In this document: positions 49,927 through 55,960 of the stretch, piece after piece | Layout of the letters: every line of letters starts with the position of its first letter | Numbering within the stretch: position 1 is the first letter of the stretch | NCBI GenBank assembly: GCA_015064205.1 | Contig: SVSR01000007.1 | Span: forward strand, 1 to 55,960 | Length of the DNA stretch: 55,960 nucleotides | Origin: Oscillospiraceae bacterium | GTDB taxonomy: Bacteria > Bacillota > Clostridia > Oscillospirales > CAG-272 | Direction of reading: 5' to 3' | Made by a program: the position numbers and the translations under genes | Notes under the pieces: generated by a model | The model's database searches: none | What the model was told of the DNA's origin: nothing | Seen by the model: the letters and a program-made list of their open reading frames with translations, nothing else

Positions 49927-52120
49927 GAACAATAATCTGAAGTATTTGCTTGGTACTTTGAAAAGAAGCTGGACTCAGTGTGTAATAAACTTTGTTGTAA
50001 CCTTCTTTTTAGGGCCGGTACTTTTATTGCTTGTTACAAACTCTTATACTGAAACGATATACCGTAATAAAAATATACCGGGCCTCGTTAATACTATTGG
50101 CGCAACATATTCGTTTTACTGCGTTATTGCGGCGATCCTCGCTGTTATAAGCGCTATTGTAGCGTTTAATTATTTAAACTCACGCGTAAGCGTTAATTTT
50201 TACCACAGCCTTCCGTTCAAACGTACGAGAATGTTTTTGACAAATTATATATCAGGCATATTCTCGTTTGTTGTGGGCTTTGGATTAAACTATCTCATTT
50301 GCATTATTATTCCGGCGGCATGTGATATGGGATTTAGCGAATGCTTTCCTGTAATCACATCTGTGTTCTTAAACTCGCTATTATATTTTGTTTTCATTTA
50401 TTCATTAACCGTACTTATAGGCATGACCACAGGCCTTGCGGCAGTTGGCTGGCTGATGACTATTGCGGCGGTTGCAATACTTCCCGCAATAAAGCTTTGT
50501 TTAAACGCGCTTAAAGGCTTTTATTCGTCAAATTTCTGGATCGATTATTTCCTTGAATACGAAAAGTTTTTGCCAACCTCTCCGGTTGTTATACTTTTTG
50601 ACAACAAGGCTTTCAGCTTTAAGTCCTTATTCGTTATACTTATCCTCACAGCAGCCTTTACAGTGGGCGCGCTTGTGCTTTATCATTACAGACTCAGCGA
50701 AAAATCGGGTAACCCGTTTGTTTTCACACGCTTTGCTTCGTTTGTAAAGTATGCCATTATGTTTCCGGTATCAATGGGATTTGCCATTATATTTGGGTAT
50801 ATGGGAGACAGCAATTTCTTTTGGGTACTGTTTGGTTCTGTAAGCGGTTCAGTTCTTGCCTGGATGGTAATGAACTCAATAATTGCCAAAAGTGCAAGAT
50901 CGATGTTTACCGCAGTAAAAGGCATGATTATATTTACTGTGATCGTAACGTTGTTCAATTCCTGTCTAACGCTCGCAACAGGGCCTGTTGATAATTTTAT
51001 ACTTGAGCATAAAGCGCTCGTTTCTTCGGTATCCGTTGAAATTGACGGGTACGGAAAAATGGCACGCTACACTTTCAAAGACGATGAAAATATTGATGCT
51101 TTACTTGAAATTATCAATGACAGCAAGTCAGACGGACTTTTTGGCTCCGGATACGCTGATGCCGAAATTTACGATAAGATTTACGATAAAGAATACAACG
51201 TAACGATCAACGGCAAGGAATACTATATCGGACAGCCGGGCGAAGACAGAATTTGGATTCGTGCCGCTGTAAAAACGTATCTCGGCTATGAAATAGCGCG
51301 CAACTTCAGCATAACGGACTCATCGCTTAATACAAACGGTCAGCTATACAATTATTTTGAAGAGCTTGAAAAACTTGCAAACAGCGAAGAATACAAAAAT
51401 GAGCTTCTTGCAAAAATCGATGCAGTTGATGAAAGCTACCGTTTCTACGTTTCACTTGAGCCTAATATGATAAAGGACGGCAAGCTTATGCTTGCGAGAA
51501 ACTATGATTCTCCGAGCGTTATCAACAATTACTCAAATAACCGATACAGTAAAGAGTGCGCGGATCTGTTAGAAGCATACAGAAAAGATGCTTTGAATAT
51601 AGGCTTTGAGCATTACAATGCGCCGGTTATCGGTGAAATGCAACTCAGGGACAATAATTATTCTTCATACGTATATCTTCCTATCACGGTTAATTTTACA
51701 AACACTCTTGAATATCTTAAAGAGTGTGGTATAATTAACAGTGTAGACTATGCATATGACGTTGCACAGGCTATCGATACCGTTTATATTTACGATTATT
51801 ATACCGATAAGGTAATGACGGTTAAAAACGAAGCAGAGAAGCTTCAGATTTTCAAGAGTGTTGATACCTATGATATGTATACTCAGTATTCATCGTATTT
51901 CAATACCGTTGATCACAGATACAGAGTATTCTATCCCGTAGAAGTAATAGAAGAACATTACTATAACAAATCAGAGTCGTACGACTTTGAAGTAACGATC
52001 GCGGAAGCACATCCTGAGGTTCAGTATGCAACCGAAAGCAGTATAAATACAGGTACTGCATGCTGTGAATTTATATCAGGTAAAGTTCCTGCATTCGTTG
52101 AAGCATATTTCGCACGGTAA
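49895..52120 (+). CDS. Large ABC-2-type permease with extracytoplasmic C-terminal domain
   Basis: About 741 residues from the ATG at 49895 (GGAGGG upstream). The N-terminal half (about 25-370) has several membrane helices, among them FVVTFFLGPVLLLLV, YCVIAAILAVISAIVAF and LYFVFIYSLTVLIGMTTGLA. A segment like NFYHSLPFKRTRMFLTNYIS is typical of permeases linked with YtrA/YtrB genes. The C-terminal half (about 375-741) is soluble, rich in Tyr, Asp and Asn, and probably lies outside the membrane; it resembles the DUF6449-type domain of such permeases, though I could not verify that. Confidence 0.82.
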   Translation: MTLQSSTSADKNNNLKYLLGTLKRSWTQCVINFVVTFFLGPVLLLLVTNSYTETIYRNKNIPGLVNTIGATYSFYCVIAAILAVISAIVAFNYLNSRVSVNFYHSLPFKRTRMFLTNYISGIFSFVVGFGLNYLICIIIPAACDMGFSECFPVITSVFLNSLLYFVFIYSLTVLIGMTTGLAAVGWLMTIAAVAILPAIKLCLNALKGFYSSNFWIDYFLEYEKFLPTSPVVILFDNKAFSFKSLFVILILTAAFTVGALVLYHYRLSEKSGNPFVFTRFASFVKYAIMFPVSMGFAIIFGYMGDSNFFWVLFGSVSGSVLAWMVMNSIIAKSARSMFTAVKGMIIFTVIVTLFNSCLTLATGPVDNFILEHKALVSSVSVEIDGYGKMARYTFKDDENIDALLEIINDSKSDGLFGSGYADAEIYDKIYDKEYNVTINGKEYYIGQPGEDRIWIRAAVKTYLGYEIARNFSITDSSLNTNGQLYNYFEELEKLANSEEYKNELLAKIDAVDESYRFYVSLEPNMIKDGKLMLARNYDSPSVINNYSNNRYSKECADLLEAYRKDALNIGFEHYNAPVIGEMQLRDNNYSSYVYLPITVNFTNTLEYLKECGIINSVDYAYDVAQAIDTVYIYDYYTDKVMTVKNEAEKLQIFKSVDTYDMYTQYSSYFNTVDHRYRVFYPVEVIEEHYYNKSESYDFEVTIAEAHPEVQYATESSINTGTACCEFISGKVPAFVEAYFAR

Positions 52121-52131
52121 GTATTAGAAGC

Positions 52132-52156
52132 GTCGGGGGATAATAGATCCCCCGAC
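52132..52156 (+). other. Intercistronic hairpin between the ABC-2 and MalF-like genes
   Basis: GTCGGGGGA (52132-52140) pairs with TCCCCCGAC (52148-52156). A-rich sequence follows, so it is not a standard terminator on the + strand. It may stabilise or separate two parts of a polycistronic message. No new promoter is obvious before 52177. Confidence 0.55.
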
Positions 52157-52176
52157 AAAACAAAGAGAGAAAAGCT

Positions 52177-53070
52177 ATGCAAAAAGAAAAAAAGCAAGTA
52201 AACAAAAGAGAGAGAAGCGAGAGGCTTAAGACCTCTCTGTTTATACTGCCGGGATTTATTGGTGTGGCGGTTTTTTTTCTGCTGCCGTTTTTCATAGTTA
52301 TATATTACTCGATGATAGATAACCCGATAAGCGCAGAGTTTGTATGGTTTGATAACTTTATAGCTCTTTTAAATAACGGATCGTTTAAGCTTGCGGCAAA
52401 AAACACGGTGCTTTTCACAGCCCTGGCCCTGCCTCTTGCGATAATAATACCGCTTTTGCTTGCAAGTATTCTTATGAATAAGATTCCCGCCAAAAGTTTT
52501 TTCAGAACGGTGCTTATAAGCCCTCTCATGGTTCCTACGGCATCAATAATACTTATATTTGAAGTAATATTCAACTATAACGGTGCACTTAACGCCATGC
52601 TTGCTCCGTTTGGCATTGAAGCGATAGACTGGATGCGCGGCGAGTTTTCGCGTTACATAGTAATACTGTTGTATTTATGGAAGAATATAGGATATAATAT
52701 GATCCTTTTTATGGCGGCAATAGCTGCAATACCCAAGGATATGCTTGATGCGGCAAGTATAGACGGTGCAACGGGTATGAAAACGTTTTTTAAGATAAAG
52801 CTTCCGTATCTTTCGTCAACAATACTTTTTGTCGGTCTGCTTTCTCTTATAAATTCCTTTAAGGTGTTCAGAGAGGTTTACCTTTTAACGGGTAATTATC
52901 CGAATGAAAACCTCTATATGCTGCAGCATTTTATGAATAATACGTTTCAACGTCTTGATTATCAGAAAATGTCGTCTGCGGCAATTATAATGTGTATTGT
53001 AATGATAATAATAATCGGCCTTCTGATGTGGATAGATGCCAGATTCGGTAAAGACCTTGAGGCAGATTAA
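52177..53070 (+). CDS. Sugar-type ABC transporter permease (MalF-like)
   Basis: A 297-residue protein with six membrane helices and the cytoplasmic EAA loop DAASIDGATGMKTFFKIKLP, which docks on the ATPase. It belongs to the carbohydrate ABC importer permeases of the MalF/UgpA type. GAGAGAAAAG precedes the start. Neither a solute-binding protein nor a dedicated sugar ATPase is encoded nearby in the window. They could lie beyond the right edge, or share an ATPase such as MsmX. Confidence 0.9.
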   Translation: MQKEKKQVNKRERSERLKTSLFILPGFIGVAVFFLLPFFIVIYYSMIDNPISAEFVWFDNFIALLNNGSFKLAAKNTVLFTALALPLAIIIPLLLASILMNKIPAKSFFRTVLISPLMVPTASIILIFEVIFNYNGALNAMLAPFGIEAIDWMRGEFSRYIVILLYLWKNIGYNMILFMAAIAAIPKDMLDAASIDGATGMKTFFKIKLPYLSSTILFVGLLSLINSFKVFREVYLLTGNYPNENLYMLQHFMNNTFQRLDYQKMSSAAIIMCIVMIIIIGLLMWIDARFGKDLEAD

Positions 53071-53083
53071 GGGAGGGTATAAG

Positions 53084-54028
53084 ATGAAAAAAGAAATTAT
53101 ATCCGATCCCGTAATTCAAAAAGCCAAACGCACTAAACAGTTAGCTAAAATCAGGCGCATGGCATACATAACCGCCGCGCTCATCATGCTTTCTGCTCTT
53201 GCGGTAGTTATAATAACCCCGATACTTCTGACGATAACAAACTCGTTTATGTCCTCATCAGAGATATCGTCAAATTACGGAAAGGTGTTTTCCTCATTAA
53301 CGTCCAAAGAGGGAAGTACGTTTATATCGGAAAGCGTAAATTTAAAGCTTATTCCCGATAACGTGGTTTTGGATCAGTTTTCAACGATACTGATAAAGAG
53401 TCCCAAATACATACTCAAATTCTGGAACTCGCTTTTATACTGCGTGCCGATAGTTGTATTTCAGCTTGTCGTGGCGCTTGGCGCCGCATACGGCTTTTCA
53501 AGATTTCAGAAGGGCGCGCGTGCAATACTTTTCTTTGTATACATCATACTGATGCTCATGCCGTATCAGGTAACGCTTGTGCCGAACTTTATAGTGGCGG
53601 ATAAGCTTGGGCTTTTAAATACAAGGTGGGCGATAATACTGCCCGGCGTATTCTCACCGTTTGCGGTTTTCATACTGACGCGCTTTATGAAGCGAATACC
53701 CGTTTCGGTTATAGAAGCGGCTAAGCTTGACGGAGCAGGCGAATGGAGAATATTCAGGCATATATGCGTTCCTATGTCGTCAAGTATAATATATTCTGTT
53801 GCAATACTAATATTTATTGACTATTGGAACATGGTTGAACAGCCGCTTATCATGCTTTCGGATTCTGAAACACACCCACTCTCCGTATTCTTATCAAATC
53901 TGAATACGGCAGACACAGGTATAGCGTTTGCGGCGGCAACGGTCTATATGGTTTTGCCGATGCTCATATTTTTATACAGTGAAGATTATCTTGTCGAAGG
54001 AATATCATATTCCGGCGGTATCAAGTAA
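53084..54028 (+). CDS. Sugar-type ABC transporter permease (MalG-like)
   Basis: About 314 residues from the ATG at 53084 (GGGAGGG upstream; the frame is open upstream into the previous gene). Six membrane helices; the EAA loop is EAAKLDGAGEWRIFRHICVP. The MalG-type segment LMPYQVTLVPNF is also present. Between the first two helices is a longer external stretch (about 55-110) than in many MalG proteins. It pairs with the gene 14 bases upstream. The HlyD-like gene follows in the same operon. Confidence 0.9.
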   Translation: MKKEIISDPVIQKAKRTKQLAKIRRMAYITAALIMLSALAVVIITPILLTITNSFMSSSEISSNYGKVFSSLTSKEGSTFISESVNLKLIPDNVVLDQFSTILIKSPKYILKFWNSLLYCVPIVVFQLVVALGAAYGFSRFQKGARAILFFVYIILMLMPYQVTLVPNFIVADKLGLLNTRWAIILPGVFSPFAVFILTRFMKRIPVSVIEAAKLDGAGEWRIFRHICVPMSSSIIYSVAILIFIDYWNMVEQPLIMLSDSETHPLSVFLSNLNTADTGIAFAAATVYMVLPMLIFLYSEDYLVEGISYSGGIK

Positions 54029-54045
54029 ACAGAAAGGCGTTAAAA

Positions 54046-55960
54046 ATGGAAAACAGGAACAAAAAACGTGAAATAATCAAAAATATAATCATTATATTTC
54101 TGATAGCTATGCTTTTGCTTACTTTCTTTTCGAATACTATAATGAACAGATCTCTTCCCGAGGTTTCAACTCAGTATCCGGGATATAAGCAGATAAACGA
54201 TAAGATCCGTGCAAGCGCCACTATAACGGCTAATCAGGATTACAATGTTGTCTCAGACGAGGCGCGTGAGATATCTGAGGTACACGTTCGCCGCGGAGAC
54301 AGAGTAGAGCGCGGTCAGGTTCTTTTCACGCTCGTTGAAAATGAGAGCAGTGCGCTGTCCGATGCACAAAAAGCACTTAATCAGCTTCTTATTCAAAAAC
54401 AGCAGATGATGCTTGAGGATACTTCTTCAAATATTGTCGACTACGATTATGAGATCAGCAAAAAGCAAGAGGAAATAGATAAGGCGCGTGCAGATATTGC
54501 ATCTATTCCCGAATTTGAAAACAAGGTCGTTGTTTTTGAAGAAGAAATAGAGCGGATGGAAGAGAAGATAGAAGAGGATAATGAAACTCTGAACACCGTC
54601 AGCTCGAAAATGAGCAGATATGAGTCAAAGTATGAGGATATTGCAGAAAACTCAAAGAAGTCGGGTTCTGTGAGCACAAAAGTACAGGCTGAGTATGACT
54701 CTAAAAAGGCTGAAATAAAAAAGCTTGAAGAAGAAATCGAAGCCCTTGAAGAAAAGAACAAGGAGCTTGAAGAAGCGATCTCCGTATCTAACGATAAAAA
54801 AGGTCAGTATCAGGATGCGATAAGCAGTATCGGTTCAACAAATGCAAATATTGCAGCTCTTGAAAATGCGTTATCGCAGGCTAACGCCGAGCTACGCGCA
54901 ATAGAGCGTGAGTATCACTATTTTACCAAGATGAAAGATGCTGAAAGCTTTCTTGAATCGCTTATTAAAAACGGCGGAACTGCAGATGAGATAGCAAGCG
55001 CGCAGGCAGACTTTGATGAGGCAGAAGCAGAGTATCTCGGAATAGCCGGTGATACAACACGTACTGAAAGTATGTACGAAGCGCTTATTGACGCGTGCAA
55101 AACAGCGGTAAAGAACGCGGAAAACTCTTATTACGATGCAGCATATAAGAAACAGGATACAGACGGATATGAGGATAAAATAGAAAGCCTTGACCGTGAT
55201 ACTGCACGCCGTCAGCGTGAAATCAGCGACAACAATAAGAAAATAGAGGATAATAAAGAGCAGATTGAAAAAATAAACAAAGAGCTTGAAGAACTTGAAG
55301 AAGCAGTTGCAACTGCCGATTATGCAAAGCTTTCAAAAGAAGAGACTGAGCTCAAATCAAGTATAAAGGCTCAGAATAAGGCACTTGAAGAGAAAAAGGA
55401 AGAGCTTGAAAAATTTATAAAGAAGGGCCCCGGCGAAAAAGATGCTCTTGAAGAAGCGATAGAGCTTGCAGAAATTGAAATAAAAGAGCTTGAGCGTAAA
55501 CGTGCAGCGCAGGAAAAGAATGAGCCGTACACAGATGAAATAAAGAGACTTGAGCTGGCTAATATAAATGAATCGATCTCACGTCAGCAAAAAGAAATAG
55601 AAAGAATAAAGAACAAGCTTACAAATAAAGAAATTACCTCACCCGTTAGCGGAACGATAACAAGCCTTTCGTATACGGCCGGAGAGGAGTTTCAAGCAGG
55701 CTCAACGGTTGCTACTATTGCTATAAGCGAAAAGGGCTATACGATGGAGTTTTCTGCAACAAACGAGCAGTGCCGCCGTATAAATATAGGCGATACTGCT
55801 GAGCTTCAGTATTACTACTATGGTGAAGCTCCCGAAATCACGGTAACTGCATTTAAAAACGATCAGTCGAATCCGGGCAGAGGAAAGATAGTAGTTCTCA
55901 CTGTAACAGGAGAAGATATCACCGCTGGTCAGACACTTAATTTCACTCTCGGTGATAACG
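54046..55960 (+). CDS. HlyD-type membrane-fusion/adaptor protein with a very long coiled coil (partial)
   Basis: Runs off the right edge; about 638 residues are visible from the ATG at 54046 (AGAAAGG upstream). One N-terminal membrane anchor (about 9-27) is followed by a half lipoyl-like domain (VVSDEAREISEVHVRRGDRV then ERGQVLFTL). A long alpha-helical region rich in Glu, Lys, Gln and Ala (about 103-530) follows. The second half lipoyl (EITSPVSGTITSLSYTAGEE) and a beta-barrel (SEKGYTMEFSATNEQCRRI) complete the adaptor. The coiled coil is much longer than the usual 100-200 residues. Such proteins bridge an exporter to the cell surface; pairing it with importer-type MalFG permeases is odd. Confidence 0.88.
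   Translation, partial: MENRNKKREIIKNIIIIFLIAMLLLTFFSNTIMNRSLPEVSTQYPGYKQINDKIRASATITANQDYNVVSDEAREISEVHVRRGDRVERGQVLFTLVENESSALSDAQKALNQLLIQKQQMMLEDTSSNIVDYDYEISKKQEEIDKARADIASIPEFENKVVVFEEEIERMEEKIEEDNETLNTVSSKMSRYESKYEDIAENSKKSGSVSTKVQAEYDSKKAEIKKLEEEIEALEEKNKELEEAISVSNDKKGQYQDAISSIGSTNANIAALENALSQANAELRAIEREYHYFTKMKDAESFLESLIKNGGTADEIASAQADFDEAEAEYLGIAGDTTRTESMYEALIDACKTAVKNAENSYYDAAYKKQDTDGYEDKIESLDRDTARRQREISDNNKKIEDNKEQIEKINKELEELEEAVATADYAKLSKEETELKSSIKAQNKALEEKKEELEKFIKKGPGEKDALEEAIELAEIEIKELERKRAAQEKNEPYTDEIKRLELANINESISRQQKEIERIKNKLTNKEITSPVSGTITSLSYTAGEEFQAGSTVATIAISEKGYTMEFSATNEQCRRINIGDTAELQYYYYGEAPEITVTAFKNDQSNPGRGKIVVLTVTGEDITAGQTLNFTLGDN

Noticed and set aside
54447-55100. 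Serine-rich ORFs on the minus strand opposite the HlyD-like gene
   Set aside because: They are the complement of Glu/Lys-rich coiled-coil codons and show no start signals.

Overview
The window is a low-GC, Gram-positive-type bacterial chromosome segment, most likely from an anaerobic gut-type member of the Clostridia. This rests on strong AGGAGG ribosome-binding sites, AT-rich spacers, a BlaI/BlaR-type pair, many Firmicutes-type families and TTG starts. The exact taxon cannot be read from the sequence. Almost all genes are on the + strand, co-directional with the rRNA operon at the left edge.

Layout. (1) 1-966: the 3' end of a 23S rRNA gene, tRNA-Lys(CUU), two tandem 5S genes, tRNA-Asn(GUU) and a terminator. 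(2) 1.2-4.2 kb: a BlaI-like repressor with two palindromic operators, an M56 sensor protease fused to an M23 peptidase domain, a small unknown protein and a deoxyinosine-type DNA glycosylase. (3) 4.2-12.1 kb: an AEC transporter and a lipoate ligase on the minus strand, divergent from a 2-oxoacid dehydrogenase operon (E2, E3, fused E1 alpha-beta, metallo-beta-lactamase-fold protein); the ligase plausibly lipoylates the E2. (4) 12.3-17.1 kb: an M20 peptidase, an aldose epimerase, a LysR regulator and a TRAP-type permease with a small membrane partner. (5) 17.2-21.5 kb: an AT-rich accessory island holding a retron (structured msr-msd RNA plus reverse transcriptase). Just upstream is an overlapping gene pair for a UDG-fold glycosylase-like protein and a two-TM protein with beta-repeats; just downstream are a one-TM protein, an AlkD-like protein, a TIGR04076 protein and a CapA remnant. 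(6) 21.6-47.9 kb: catabolic genes for sugars, sugar acids and acyl-amino acids (TIM-barrel isomerase, ceramidase-like, sialidase-like, GntP, Fe-S hydro-lyase, SGNH esterase, malic enzyme, glycerate kinase, D-aminoacylase, amidohydrolases, Gfo/Idh, KDPG aldolase, KDG kinase), with two MATE exporters, PutP and regulators. (7) 48.5-56 kb: a YtrA-type GntR regulator with ABC ATPase and large permease, a MalF/MalG-like permease pair, and a HlyD-type adaptor running off the right edge.

Two things stand out. First, the retron island: the RT has the retron-specific NAxxH and VTG motifs, the ncRNA has clear a1/a2 repeats and an msd hairpin, and the neighbouring glycosylase-like and membrane genes are candidate effectors not obviously matching a retron type I know. 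Second, at least ten co-directional gene junctions between 12.2 and 41.5 kb carry one compact device: an intrinsic terminator whose 3' arm contains the -35 box of the next promoter and whose U-tract forms its exactly 17-nt spacer, followed by an extended -10.

All functional calls are from reading motifs and context; no database search or folding program was run.
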